Positions 17,230-26,487 of a stretch of 64,000 bases of DNA are shown here, in pieces. The stretch lies in the NCBI GenBank assembly GCA_000817085.1, contig JUEM01000004.1, positions 29,641 through 93,640 on the forward strand, read 5' to 3'. A program made the translations under genes and the position numbers. The stretch is from a marine actinobacterium MedAcidi-G1 (GTDB lineage: Bacteria; Actinomycetota; Acidimicrobiia; Acidimicrobiales; MedAcidi-G1). The notes beneath the pieces are model-generated. The model had not been told where the DNA came from and searched no databases. It saw only the letters and a list, made by a program, of their open reading frames with translations. Every line of letters starts with the position of its first letter. Position 1 is the stretch's first letter.

Positions 17230-18066
17230 ATGGATTTAGGAATAACTATTCACCTAACTGACCGGTGCATAGACATCAGGGAACTAGCAGTTGAAGCGGA
17301 ACTTAGAGGTTTCAGTTCAGTATTCATACCCGAGCATACGCACATTCCTTCAAGTGAAAAAACGCCCATTCCCGCTGTCAGTGGAATCGCACCTGAGGAT
17401 TATCCACGATTACCTGACCCACTCATCTCGCTCACAGCAGCAGCAGCAGTTACATCAAAAATCAGACTAGGAACCGGAGTGCTTCTTGTAGCTCAACACA
17501 ACCCAATAAATATAGCTAAAAGCATTTCTACGCTTGATGTAATTTCGGGTGGAAGATTTGAAATGGGTATCGGGTACGGGTGGAACCGTGAAGAAATGTT
17601 TCATCATGGGGTCGAGTTCTCAACCCGTAGGGAAAGAGTCCGAGAAACGATGCTTGCAGTGAAACAACTTTGGACAGAAGAAGAGGCCGAATTTCATGGC
17701 GAGTTTATAGATTTTGACCCAAGTTGGGCTTGGCCTAAACCAGTCAAAGAAAAAGGCCCGCGAGTTATGTTAGGCGGGGCCCCAGGCCCAACGATTTTTC
17801 AACACATAGCAGAATTTGGAAACGGATGGATGCCTATAGGAGGGTCCGGCATAAAGGCATCATTGTCGGATTTGCAAAAAGTTTGCGAATCCAAAGAAAG
17901 AGACTTTTCAGAAATTTCCATCATTCCTTTCGGAACGGTCCCAGACCAGGGAAAACTTGATTACTTTGAAGAATTAGGAGTAGACGAAGTAATTTTGAGA
18001 GTGCCAGCAGGCCCACGAGAGCACGTACTCGAAACTCTCGACAGCTATGTAAGTTTCTTAAAGTGA
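17230..18066 (+). CDS. LLM-class F420-dependent oxidoreductase
   Basis: 278 residues, luciferase-like TIM barrel. Features: GFSSVFIPEHTHIP near the N-terminus, IRLGTGVLLVAQHNPINIAKSISTLDVISGGRFEMGIGYGWNREEM (about 78-125), typical of the TIGR03619-type actinobacterial F420 group, and PRVMLGGAPGPT. These enzymes use reduced F420 or FMN for hydride transfer. No F420 biosynthesis gene is in view. The amidohydrolase gene begins 28 nt downstream and may be co-transcribed. Confidence 0.82.
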   Translation: MDLGITIHLTDRCIDIRELAVEAELRGFSSVFIPEHTHIPSSEKTPIPAVSGIAPEDYPRLPDPLISLTAAAAVTSKIRLGTGVLLVAQHNPINIAKSISTLDVISGGRFEMGIGYGWNREEMFHHGVEFSTRRERVRETMLAVKQLWTEEEAEFHGEFIDFDPSWAWPKPVKEKGPRVMLGGAPGPTIFQHIAEFGNGWMPIGGSGIKASLSDLQKVCESKERDFSEISIIPFGTVPDQGKLDYFEELGVDEVILRVPAGPREHVLETLDSYVSFLK

Positions 18067-18094
18067 ATAAAGTATGAAATCAAAAGAGGGCTAA

Positions 18095-19771
18095 ATGACA
18101 ATTGATTTAGTAATCAGAAGCGGTTCAATAGTTGACGGAACTGGATCCCCCGCGTTCACAGCCGATATAGCTGTAGAAGGTGACCGAATAGTTGAAGTCG
18201 GCAAGGTAGATAGTAAAGGAAAAAGAGAAATTGATGCCGATGGCCAGATCGTTACCCCTGGATTTGTAGACATACACACACATTTAGATGCTCAACTGGC
18301 GTGGGACCCTATCGCAAGCCCATCATGCTGGCACGGCGTGACTTCAGTGGTCCTAGGAAATTGTGGAGTAACTTTCGCTCCTGTTTCAAAAAACGGGGCA
18401 ACAGTACTTGCAGAAATGATGGAGTCGGTTGAAGACATCCCTGCTGAAAGTATCCTCAACGGACTTTCATGGAATTGGTCTTCGTACGGAGAATATTTAG
18501 AAGAAATAGCGGCTCTACCAAAAGGAGTGAATGTCGGAGGTATGGTCGGACACTGCGCGGTTCGTTTAGCCGCTATGGGCGAAAGATCACTTGACGAAAC
18601 GCCTGCAACTTCTGAAGATATCGAAAAAATGGTTCCGATGGTGAAAGAAGCGTTGGATTCAGGAGCGCTTGGTTTTTCTACATCAAGAACCTTTCTACAC
18701 AAGGTCCCTGATGGGCGTTTCGTACCTGGAACTCATGCAACTTCCGAGGAACTCTTGGCTTTCGCAGAGGTGATGGCCCAATACAAAGGAACAGTTTTTG
18801 AAGCAGCGCCAAAATTAGGAGGAAAAGACTCAAGAGAAGAAATAAAGATGTATGGCGATATCAGCAGATTAGCTAAATGTCCTGTTACTTTCGGATTAAC
18901 CCAAGTTGATATAGCCCCACAATTACACTTACAAATTCTAGATTACGTCGAAGAAGAGAATTCACTTGGAGCTGACATACACCCACAAACAACCTCAAAA
19001 CACATAGGAGTATTACTTGGCCTAAGTGCAAGAACCCCGTTCGATCGGGCTGAAGGTTGGGCAGAGATGGCAGACCTCCCACTTGAAGAGAAAATAGTTC
19101 GAATATCCAATTCAGAGACACGAGAAATGCTGATAAAGGCTGCCGAAGAAAGATTAGAGAGCCTGCCATTGGATTGGAGAAAGTTCTACGCTCTCCCAGA
19201 AAATCCAGTAAGACATGACTTACGCCCAGAAGAAAGTATTGCAGCTAAAGCTGAGAAACGAGGAGTGTCTATCCCTGAACAATGGATAGACGAAGCATTA
19301 GAGCTAGAAGGCAAACGTCTTTTTATACTGCCTGTTTTAAACCAACAAATGGAAGCCGCCGCTGAGATGTTGACACGACCATATGTAACGCTCGGTTTAG
19401 CTGATGCAGGGGCCCATACCAAACAAATTATGGATGCGAGCCAACCAACTTTCTTCTTAACACACTGGATACGAGAAAAAGAAAAGTTCAGCCTCGAGGA
19501 GGGGATCCGCCGAATGACATCAGACACGGCCGATCTCTTCGGTGTCCAAAACAGAGGACGCCTAAAACAAGGGTCTTTCGCTGACATAAACATCATAGAT
19601 TTCGAAGGAATGTCACTTGAATATCCAGAAATTGTCAACGACTTCCCTGGAGGTGCAGGAAGATTCATCCAGAGATCAACCGGCTACTCTAAAACCATCG
19701 TAAACGGTAAAGTTTTCATGCAAGACGGCGAACACACCGGTGCATTGAACGGGAAAATGCTCAGAAATTAG
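18095..19771 (+). CDS. N-acyl-D-amino-acid deacylase family amidohydrolase
   Basis: 558 residues. The metal-binding HTH motif is in GFVDIHTHLDAQLAWDP (about 60), followed by GVTSVVLGNCGVTFAPV, diagnostic of the D-aminoacylase / N-acyl-D-glutamate deacylase branch. The C-terminal LGLADAGAHTKQIMDAS holds the catalytic Asp region, and GSFADINIIDF is the usual return to the small beta domain. GAGGG upstream supports the ATG. It hydrolyses an N-acyl group or a cyclic amide; the specific substrate is unclear. Confidence 0.82.
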   Translation: MTIDLVIRSGSIVDGTGSPAFTADIAVEGDRIVEVGKVDSKGKREIDADGQIVTPGFVDIHTHLDAQLAWDPIASPSCWHGVTSVVLGNCGVTFAPVSKNGATVLAEMMESVEDIPAESILNGLSWNWSSYGEYLEEIAALPKGVNVGGMVGHCAVRLAAMGERSLDETPATSEDIEKMVPMVKEALDSGALGFSTSRTFLHKVPDGRFVPGTHATSEELLAFAEVMAQYKGTVFEAAPKLGGKDSREEIKMYGDISRLAKCPVTFGLTQVDIAPQLHLQILDYVEEENSLGADIHPQTTSKHIGVLLGLSARTPFDRAEGWAEMADLPLEEKIVRISNSETREMLIKAAEERLESLPLDWRKFYALPENPVRHDLRPEESIAAKAEKRGVSIPEQWIDEALELEGKRLFILPVLNQQMEAAAEMLTRPYVTLGLADAGAHTKQIMDASQPTFFLTHWIREKEKFSLEEGIRRMTSDTADLFGVQNRGRLKQGSFADINIIDFEGMSLEYPEIVNDFPGGAGRFIQRSTGYSKTIVNGKVFMQDGEHTGALNGKMLRN

Positions 19772-19814
19772 ACAAGTAGTTGCTTAAATGCACAGATCCC
19801 TCTAGTTTCAAAAT

Positions 19815-20351
19815 ATGACAGAAGACAACTACGAAGACCTTACAGAATGCGCTCTGAGTGAAGAACTCGAAACACAGCTAGTCAACACAAACCGGGAATG
19901 TGTTTTTATGTGGACCAACAAACAAGGGGAAGCCTTCGGAGTGGTAATGGCTTATTTGCCAAAAGATGGAAAAATCTGGATGACGGCTGCAGAAAGAAGA
20001 GCCCGAATCTCAGCAATAAGAAGATTTCCTAGAGCATCGGTGTGTATCAATAGCACAGGAACAGCAATGGGTGGAGGAAAGACAGTTACCTACAAAGGAG
20101 ACTGCGTAGTACACGATGACCGTGAAATAAAAGACTGGTTCTACCCTGAATTCGCAGCATTTCTAAGACCAGACGAAGACCAAGCGCGTATCTTCAGAGA
20201 TTTTCTCGATTCGCCTTCACGAGTGGTAATAGAGTTCACTCCTGACTACAAACTCAGCTACGACGGCGACTTGATGTGGTCACGATCACCTGAATTAATC
20301 AGAAGTAAAGAGGAAAGAGCTTCACGCACTTCTGAACCAAAAAACGGTTAA
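19815..20351 (+). CDS. Pyridoxamine 5'-phosphate oxidase-fold flavin/F420 protein
   Basis: 178 residues. The split-barrel fold is suggested by CVFMWTNKQGEAFGVVMAYLPKDGKIWMTAAERRARISAIRRFPRASVCIN followed by VTYKGDCVVHDDREIKDWF, the pattern of actinobacterial PPOX-type proteins. The cofactor (FMN, F420 or haem) cannot be told from sequence. The arsC gene begins 2 nt after the stop, so the two are probably one operon. Confidence 0.7.
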   Translation: MTEDNYEDLTECALSEELETQLVNTNRECVFMWTNKQGEAFGVVMAYLPKDGKIWMTAAERRARISAIRRFPRASVCINSTGTAMGGGKTVTYKGDCVVHDDREIKDWFYPEFAAFLRPDEDQARIFRDFLDSPSRVVIEFTPDYKLSYDGDLMWSRSPELIRSKEERASRTSEPKNG

Positions 20352-20353
20352 TA

Positions 20354-20764
20354 ATGCCAACGGAGGGCAAAGAAGCTCCGAGTGTTCTATTTATGTGTGT
20401 ACATAATGCGGGACGCTCTCAAATGGCTGCGGGCTTGTTGAAGAATTTAGCTGGTAATAGGATCAAAGTTTTTTCAGCAGGTTCAAAACCCAGTAACGAG
20501 TTAAACCCTGCTGCGGTTGAAGCTATGGGTGAGATAGGGATAGATATTTCTCAAAATATGCCAATGCAATTCGACGAAAATCTGATGGAAAAAGTCGACA
20601 TAGTTATAACAATGGGATGCGGGGACGCATGTCCCATTTTGCCAGGAAAGAGTTACTTAGATTGGCAATTAGATGATCCGGCTAATCAGAAGATAGAAAA
20701 GGTAAGAGAAATTAGAGATCAAATTGAAAGAAAAGTTTGCCTTCTAATAGAAGAACTATTATGA
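20354..20764 (+). CDS. arsC: Arsenate reductase, LMW phosphatase type
   Basis: 136 residues. The P-loop CVHNAGRSQMAAGLL (about 13-27) carries the catalytic Cys and Arg of the low-molecular-weight phosphatase fold; VFSAGSKPSNELNPAAVEAM and TMGCGDACPILPGKSYLDWQLDDPA are the ArsC2 signatures, including resolving cysteines. It reduces arsenate to arsenite, with thioredoxin or mycothiol as electron donor. No arsenite pump, ArsR or ACR3 is adjacent; the aquaporin-like gene at 39248 is far away. It overlaps the next gene by 4 nt (ATGA). Confidence 0.88.
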   Translation: MPTEGKEAPSVLFMCVHNAGRSQMAAGLLKNLAGNRIKVFSAGSKPSNELNPAAVEAMGEIGIDISQNMPMQFDENLMEKVDIVITMGCGDACPILPGKSYLDWQLDDPANQKIEKVREIRDQIERKVCLLIEELL

Positions 20765-21240
20765 AACAAAATTATTTGCATGAAATGCTCGAACTAGCAG
20801 ATGACCAAAAAGATAAATTAGCGACAGCTTTTGAAAAGGTCATATCTCTGAATGGTTGGGTAAATGTAGAACCCGTAGTCGAAGATGACTCAAGGGTAGA
20901 AACGCCAGGCTTATTCAGCTGGTTTTCTGCAAGGGGACCACAAGTACCAGTTGGAACGCTGGTTTTCGAAGGAGAAGACAGGTTAGTTTCTTTGGGAGTA
21001 TCTCACGGCACAGGAAGAAATGCGAGTGACATTCTTGAACATGAAGGGATCCATGCACCAGCTTCTTGGCAATTGAAACAAGATCATCCCAAACGCGGTT
21101 TTGTTTGGGAGGTTAGGAAAGAAGAACTTGTAACAAACTTAGCAGCAGATTTCTTGATGGAAGCTACCTACAAACTATGCCCAACGCCACAAGAAAGGCT
21201 ATGGACCGCTGCTGTTAACCTTTTGGATCAAACTCACTGA
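20761..21240 (+). CDS. Conserved hypothetical protein
   Basis: 159 residues from ATG 20761, which overlaps the arsC stop as ATGA; an in-frame start at 20737 lies inside arsC and is less likely. The protein is soluble and mildly acidic, with no signal peptide or membrane segment. A DILEHEGIHAP segment could be metal-binding but is not a known motif I can name. Translational coupling to arsC is likely. It converges on the nucleoside hydrolase gene with a 26-nt overlap. I do not recognise a family. Confidence 0.65.
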   Translation: MKQNYLHEMLELADDQKDKLATAFEKVISLNGWVNVEPVVEDDSRVETPGLFSWFSARGPQVPVGTLVFEGEDRLVSLGVSHGTGRNASDILEHEGIHAPASWQLKQDHPKRGFVWEVRKEELVTNLAADFLMEATYKLCPTPQERLWTAAVNLLDQTH

Positions 21241-22156
21241 CTGCTTGGAGAATAAGCTCAATTACTTTTTCTGAGTCCACCTCGTAGTAAACATTGCAGT
21301 TTTTTTCTGTATCAACCCATTCTCTTTCATCGACGAGTGTCTGGCCTCTTGTATGAGAGCCCCCAAGTTCAACTACCACAGACCTAAGTTTGCTCATAAA
21401 AAGATCAGGGTGAGTGACAGCTAAAACTGCACAAGGGTCGTGCATAGCCCCTAAATTCGATCCCTTTTCAGTCCCATGAGTCCTACCATTAAAACTGAGA
21501 AGATCACCAGCCGTTTTTGCTACGGGAGTGTTCAACGCATAACAATAATCAGCGTGCACTGTACCCATCAAAACTTGGTGGGTTAGATTAAGCCCTAGCA
21601 TGTTCAACTGTGCGCCTGATCTAAAAACTAAATCAGCAGCTTCAGGATCTGCAAAAATATTAAACTCAGCAGCGGGAGTTACATTCCCGACTCCCGCGCC
21701 ACCACCCATCAAAGTGATTGATGCAACTCTATTAACTAAAGACGGATCAGCTTTTATAGCAAGTGCAATATTTGTCAGAGGTCCAATTGGTACTAAATGT
21801 ATTCCTTCCTCTTCGCGAGTTTTCTCCAAAATAAAACCAACCGCATCATCAGAATCAGCAAGATCATCAGGCTCAGGCAAGTCGGTGTCACCAAGCCCCG
21901 TTTGCCCGTGCACATGAGAAGCATGAAAAGGTTCAGTCTCAATAGGCCTAGAAGCACCGCTATGAAGAGGAGCGTCTATATTAAGAAGTTTTTTCATTTT
22001 CAATGCATTAGAAGTCGTATGCTCAACTGGCACATTTCCAGACACTGAAGTGATACCCACTATATTTGCCCACCTGCAAGCAGTAATAATCGCTATCGCA
22101 TCATCCACACCGGGATCACAATCAAGAATAATTTTTGGCTTAGATTCAGAAGGCAT
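21215..22156 (-). CDS. Nucleoside hydrolase, IunH/RihA type
   Basis: 313 residues. DCDPGVDDAIAI (about 11-22) is the calcium-binding motif of inosine-uridine preferring nucleoside hydrolases; LVPIGPLTNIALAI, ITLMGGG, AEFNIFADPEAA and MHDPCAVLAVTHPDLF complete the active site. It splits nucleosides into base and ribose. The next upstream gene on the same strand is ribokinase, so the pair can convert nucleosides to ribose 5-phosphate. Confidence 0.9.
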   Translation of the reverse strand: MPSESKPKIILDCDPGVDDAIAIITACRWANIVGITSVSGNVPVEHTTSNALKMKKLLNIDAPLHSGASRPIETEPFHASHVHGQTGLGDTDLPEPDDLADSDDAVGFILEKTREEEGIHLVPIGPLTNIALAIKADPSLVNRVASITLMGGGAGVGNVTPAAEFNIFADPEAADLVFRSGAQLNMLGLNLTHQVLMGTVHADYCYALNTPVAKTAGDLLSFNGRTHGTEKGSNLGAMHDPCAVLAVTHPDLFMSKLRSVVVELGGSHTRGQTLVDEREWVDTEKNCNVYYEVDSEKVIELILQAVSEFDPKG

Positions 22157-22172
22157 AAGATAACTCTACGGT

Positions 22173-23099
22173 TCACCCTGAAAACGAGTCGACTTCAGAG
22201 CGTGTAGGCATTGAGATCTGCGCTCCGTAAGTAGTTGTTGATAATGCACCCGCAGTTACAGAATGTTCAACACTTTCCAGAAAACTCAATCCTCTCGATA
22301 ACGATTCAGCCACCGAACCACAGAACGCATCGCCTGCCCCAGTCGTGTCAACGCTCTCAACCACTGGTGAAGAAACCAACTCTGTTTGGTCGCCTGAAAC
22401 CAGTAGTGCCCCCTCGCTTCCCAAAGTAACTATCACTGTTTGAATATCAAGGCTTTTAGCCGCAGCTTCAACTTCGTCAAGGCTATTAAAAGCTTCTTTG
22501 CCGGATAAACGTGCCAGCTCTATTCGATTTGGGATAAGTACATCTACTTTTTCCAACAACCCTTTCGAAATGTCAACAACAGGTGCAGGATTCAAAATTA
22601 TAATTCCATTAGCCATTTCAACAGCAATTTCTAAACACCTAGTTGGGATTTCAAGTTGCATCAAAACAACTTGTGAAGATTCCACTATTTCTTCAGCCGC
22701 AAGTATGTCTTCTTGAGCCAAAGCACCATTAGCCCCGGGATTTACAATTATTGAATTGTTGCCTTCTGCATCAACCCCGATCATCGCATTGCCGGTAGAG
22801 GCCTCAGGATGCGAAATCAGAAAGTCGCAGTTAACATTCGCATCTTCCAGGCTTGATCGCAATATTTCACCTTCTTGATCAGAGCCTATGCATCCAACAA
22901 AGGAGACGTCTCCTCCGAGTTTTGATGCCGCTACGGCCTGATTGGCACCTTTTCCGCCAGGAGTCTTAGTGAAACTGTTTCCTAAAACTGTTTCTCCCGA
23001 AACGGGCAAGTGTTTTACAGAAGCAACTAAATCGATATTTGCGGAACCTATTACTACGATTCTATTTGATTCACCCAACGAAAAAATCTTCTTTCCCAC
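22173..23099 (-). CDS. rbsK: Ribokinase
   Basis: 308 residues of the PfkB family. NIDLVASVKHLPVSGETVLGNSFTKTPGGKGANQAVAASKLG is the N-terminal substrate signature, and DTTGAGDAFCGS (about 250) the C-terminal ATP-site signature with the catalytic Asp. It phosphorylates ribose to ribose 5-phosphate. It lies 16 nt upstream of the nucleoside hydrolase gene; together they form a salvage operon. No ribose transporter is in the window. Confidence 0.9.
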   Translation of the reverse strand: MGKKIFSLGESNRIVVIGSANIDLVASVKHLPVSGETVLGNSFTKTPGGKGANQAVAASKLGGDVSFVGCIGSDQEGEILRSSLEDANVNCDFLISHPEASTGNAMIGVDAEGNNSIIVNPGANGALAQEDILAAEEIVESSQVVLMQLEIPTRCLEIAVEMANGIIILNPAPVVDISKGLLEKVDVLIPNRIELARLSGKEAFNSLDEVEAAAKSLDIQTVIVTLGSEGALLVSGDQTELVSSPVVESVDTTGAGDAFCGSVAESLSRGLSFLESVEHSVTAGALSTTTYGAQISMPTRSEVDSFSG

Positions 23100-23168
23100 G
23101 TGTCTAACATCGCACTTAATTAGTGCTTTAGCTATAGGGCAATAATATCGAAAAGATTAATAGTCTAA

Positions 23169-23603
23169 TTAAATAGTTTCATTCAATGAAGATTTTTGTT
23201 CTGACCTACTGTGAGCGTCTTCTAAAATCTTTTTTGCAATTTCAGGGTTTTTGTGAAGCATGGTTGCAAATTCACGCCTATTTAATGCTTCAAGTACCAA
23301 GTCAGTTTCAGCAGTAACGGTAGCTGACCTAGGTCCTTCACCTAGAAGACTCATTTCACCAAAAAAGTCGCCAGGTCCTAATTGGGCAAAGGTGTTTCCT
23401 TCTCGGCTAACTGAAGCTGTTCCACTTCGGATGATCATGAACTCTCTTCCAACGTCTCCTTCACGCACAACAGTTTTGCCTGAATTGATGTTGACAGCGG
23501 TCATCAGCTTTTTAAGAGACTTTATTTCGGATTTAGAAAGCCCAGAAAAAAGAGGGACTTGGTTCATTTCATTGGGTAAAGATTTTGTCTTCATAACTAC
23601 CAT
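23169..23603 (-). CDS. Stand-alone cyclic nucleotide-binding domain protein
   Basis: 144 residues, consisting of one Crp-type cNMP-binding domain: VPLFSGLSKSEIKSLKKLM, REGDVGREFMIIRSGTASVSREG and the phosphate-binding cassette DFFGEMSLLGEGPRSATVTA. There is no helix-turn-helix, kinase or channel domain, so it is not a Crp regulator by itself. It may act as a regulatory subunit or sensor for another protein; the partner is unknown. Confidence 0.82.
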   Translation of the reverse strand: MVVMKTKSLPNEMNQVPLFSGLSKSEIKSLKKLMTAVNINSGKTVVREGDVGREFMIIRSGTASVSREGNTFAQLGPGDFFGEMSLLGEGPRSATVTAETDLVLEALNRREFATMLHKNPEIAKKILEDAHSRSEQKSSLNETI

Positions 23604-23651
23604 TCACTATTTTCTACACGTACATTCTGTTAGCTAATAAATTATTAAACT

Positions 23652-23676
23652 CACAAGGTGACGTTTTTCACCTGTG
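23652..23676 (-). terminator. Possible hairpin terminator downstream of the cyclase gene
   Basis: Read on the minus strand, CACAGGTGA and TCACCTTGTG form a nine-pair stem with one bulged base about 20 nt after the stop at 23697. The following bases are only mildly T-rich, so it may be an operator rather than a terminator. Confidence 0.35.
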
Positions 23677-23696
23677 TCGTGTGACTCAGATTAAAG

Positions 23697-24644
23697 TTAT
23701 TTAATCGCTACAGGAGCCACAGGAGACCCTACGCCCCCCAGAAACGGTTCCGGAGTAGCGCTTAAAAAGAAGTCATAGATTCCGTCATTCTCGCACGCAT
23801 CAGCTAAAGACTCGAGATTCCAATTTTGACCCTGAGTTAGGCCCATATCTACCAAGTGAAGCATATGAACAGCCATCGGAACATCCTCAGAAGGGTAGAC
23901 CTCGAATGCGAGAGTGTCGTTTGCTACGGCAGCCACTTCATGGTCGTAGAACCATTCGACTGTTGAAAGAGAAAACCCTGCATTTGAACCATCCCCAGAA
24001 GGACCCAAGCAATAGGCCATGCCCCCTTCGGATTCATATATAGACATTCTTCCAGTTCTGACCAGCACAATGTCGCCGCTCTTAATTTCTACATTCCCTA
24101 ATGCTGCTGCATCGTCTAGGTCTTCGGCCGTGATCGCATAAGGGCAATCTAGGACATTAACCCCTTTAGCTCTAGCAACATCTAGTAGAACACCTCTTGA
24201 ACAAACAGTTCTTAGATTTTCTATACCACAACGTGTCGCCCCTTTATCGCTGGTAATTGTTTCAGATGGGTAACCGTTATACACGAGACCATTGTAAGAA
24301 GCGTGACAGAGCCCATCCCAATGGGTCGCAGCTTGTAAACCCATTTGAACCACATCATCACTGGTGTGAAAACTATCAATTCCGGCTTCGCTATCTATAG
24401 GTTCATCAACTGAGATCATTTCTAGTATCGGATTAATGCGACCCGGTATAAAACCAACTTGGATGCCTTCTTTTTCAAGAGTTACAGCTAGTGGAAATCT
24501 TTCTCCAGTTTTGATGCATCCAGCAGCATTTTTTACAACCTCTGAAGTAATGAAATTAAGTGTTCCAAGCTGGTCATCATCACCCCATCGTCCCCAATTC
24601 CTAACTCGATTAGAAATTTGAAGAAAACCTTCAGGTAAAACCAT
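23697..24644 (-). CDS. Cyclase family metal-dependent hydrolase (kynurenine formamidase fold)
   Basis: 315 residues. The metal-binding segment ATHWDGLCHASYNGLVYNG (about 110-128) matches the HxxDxxxH-type motif of the cyclase/KynB family (typically HxGTHxDxPxH); GDIVLVRTG and HEVAAVANDTLAFEVYP are further family signatures. Family members hydrolyse amides or dehydrate cyclic intermediates. It sits with 2-hydroxyacid dehydrogenase, thioesterase and M20 genes on one strand, which suggests organic acid or amide catabolism. Confidence 0.82.
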   Translation of the reverse strand: MVLPEGFLQISNRVRNWGRWGDDDQLGTLNFITSEVVKNAAGCIKTGERFPLAVTLEKEGIQVGFIPGRINPILEMISVDEPIDSEAGIDSFHTSDDVVQMGLQAATHWDGLCHASYNGLVYNGYPSETITSDKGATRCGIENLRTVCSRGVLLDVARAKGVNVLDCPYAITAEDLDDAAALGNVEIKSGDIVLVRTGRMSIYESEGGMAYCLGPSGDGSNAGFSLSTVEWFYDHEVAAVANDTLAFEVYPSEDVPMAVHMLHLVDMGLTQGQNWNLESLADACENDGIYDFFLSATPEPFLGGVGSPVAPVAIK

Positions 24645-24692
24645 TATTACCTCCTATACAAGGTTAACCGGAGAGTCTTTTATGTTGTGGCA

Positions 24693-25640
24693 TTAATAGC
24701 CTTTCTTGATGTCTACTAGACCATCAAGAGGTAAACCTGAAAGCCACTTTTTGAGATTTGATGAAAACAGATCGTGGAGTTGATCCAAAAAATCAGGACT
24801 TGCCCACGAAATATGAGCGCTCAACTTTACTCTCGGGTCAGTGTAAAGCCAGTGCCCTTCAGGTAGCGGTTCAGGGCTAACAACATCCAAAGAAGCTCTA
24901 CTAATTTGACCTGATTCAAGATTTTCGAATAGGGCTTCTTGATCCACAATGTCACCCCTAGCGATATTCACAAGGTGAGCTCCAGGTTTCATGAGTTTCA
25001 TTAGACGGTCATTAACAATGTGATGAGTTTCTTCTGTAAGAGGAAGACCAATAACAACATGATCTGCCTCAGAAACCCCTTCTTCGAGAGTGGGGAGGAT
25101 TTCTATATTCGTCCCAGACAGTCCACTTTTGTTATTACGAACAGCGACGATTCGACAACCAAAAGGTTCCAAACGTTTAGCGATTTCCTGATTTATTGAT
25201 CCAAACCCCAGTAAGGCTACTGTTGCGCCAGAGAGTGTTTCAAGCGGAGCAAGAAACCAGTTTTCAGGTTCCTCAGATATCCAGCTTTCCGGAATTTTTT
25301 TCGTGTGAGAGAGAATCATAGTGACAGCCCACTCAGCAATAGGTACAGATGAAGCACCTCTAGAACAAGTAACCACGCAGTCGCCTAACATCTCAAAAGG
25401 CAACCCATCAACTCCATGGGTCATTATGTGAACCCACTTAACTCCCTTATCTAAAAATTTAGGTAGTTCAGCAGTATCACGTGTAGGTGTAACGAGAAAG
25501 ATCTCCCCTCTAAGCTCTTGGTCAAGTTCCACCCCAGGAGAAACATCGATAAAATTCACGTTAGGAAAAGCTTTTTTTATTTCTTCCACACGTATGTAGT
25601 TGACCGCCTCCCACAATATCGAGACATTATTATCACTCAT
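24693..25640 (-). CDS. D-2-hydroxyacid dehydrogenase, NAD-dependent
   Basis: 315 residues. The NAD-binding motif VALLGFGSINQEIAKRLEPFG (about 140) and the catalytic triad are visible: Arg in NIARGDIVDQEALF, Glu in VSPEPLPEGH and His in KLSAHISWASPD. The protein reduces 2-oxoacids to D-2-hydroxyacids or the reverse. It lies 48 nt upstream of the cyclase gene in the same direction. Confidence 0.88.
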   Translation of the reverse strand: MSDNNVSILWEAVNYIRVEEIKKAFPNVNFIDVSPGVELDQELRGEIFLVTPTRDTAELPKFLDKGVKWVHIMTHGVDGLPFEMLGDCVVTCSRGASSVPIAEWAVTMILSHTKKIPESWISEEPENWFLAPLETLSGATVALLGFGSINQEIAKRLEPFGCRIVAVRNNKSGLSGTNIEILPTLEEGVSEADHVVIGLPLTEETHHIVNDRLMKLMKPGAHLVNIARGDIVDQEALFENLESGQISRASLDVVSPEPLPEGHWLYTDPRVKLSAHISWASPDFLDQLHDLFSSNLKKWLSGLPLDGLVDIKKGY

Positions 25641-25670
25641 TTTTAAACCTTGTTTCTAATTTTTAGACTT

Positions 25671-26486
25671 CTACCTGGTTCGTTCCCTTAAGAGTGCCTC
25701 CTGGGCAACAGTCGCCACGTGGAGGCCATCCGAAGTGAAAATTTCTCCTGTGGAAAGACCTCGACCCCCATTTAACCCATGAGATCGAAAATCATGAAAC
25801 TGCCAATCATCTGCTCTGGCATTCCTGTGGAACCAAATTGCATGATCCAAACTCGCTCCAATGAACAGCTCCGCATAACCAATCCAACCATCACGCACTT
25901 CAGCTATTTTTGGATGAGAAGTGCTAACTGCTTCTGTAGGAACGTCATCGCTAGCAAAAGCTAACGCACAAGCTTGAAGAATTGGATCGTCAGGAATAGG
26001 CCCATGGACTTTCAGCCAAGTAGCGGCTCTTCCAGAAGAGGAAGAAGAAGTAGGCTTTCGTTCCAGGAGTGGAGCCCAATTCTCGGATTCATAATCATCT
26101 GGACTGCCGGCATCATCTGGTAGAGAAGACTCCTGAATATCTACTTGTTCTTCATCTTTTTGAAATGAGCAAGAGAGATTTAGGATGGCCCCATCAGATT
26201 GGCGGGCCACAACTCTCCTTGTGGTGAAAGAACGGCCGTTCCTGAGTCGGTCAACTTCGTATCTAATTGGTTCGTCACTAGTGCCACCTCTAATAAAGTA
26301 AGCATGAAGTGAGTGGACACGACGATCTTCTTCGACAGTAGATGCGGCTGCTCGTAAAGCTTGAGCAACTACCTGACCTCCATAAACTCTACCCCAAGGA
26401 TAATCGGGGCTTAGTCCCACATAGACATCTGGCCCATGTCCTTCTAGCTCCATGAGACTGCAAAAGTCATCTATTTGTGAACCCAT
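25671..26486 (-). CDS. tesB: Acyl-CoA thioesterase II
   Basis: 271 residues from ATG 26486 (MGSQIDDFC), one base after the M20 stop codon, with GGGGG about 6 nt before it; a longer frame from 26528 would run into the M20 gene. Double hot-dog fold: GRVYGGQVVAQALRAA and VHSLHAYFIRGG in the first half; SLDHAIWFH, GLSTGEIF and VAQEALLR supply the Asp, Thr and Gln of the active site. It hydrolyses acyl-CoA to free acid and CoA. Confidence 0.9.
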   Translation of the reverse strand: MGSQIDDFCSLMELEGHGPDVYVGLSPDYPWGRVYGGQVVAQALRAAASTVEEDRRVHSLHAYFIRGGTSDEPIRYEVDRLRNGRSFTTRRVVARQSDGAILNLSCSFQKDEEQVDIQESSLPDDAGSPDDYESENWAPLLERKPTSSSSSGRAATWLKVHGPIPDDPILQACALAFASDDVPTEAVSTSHPKIAEVRDGWIGYAELFIGASLDHAIWFHRNARADDWQFHDFRSHGLNGGRGLSTGEIFTSDGLHVATVAQEALLRERTR

Positions 26487-26487
26487 A

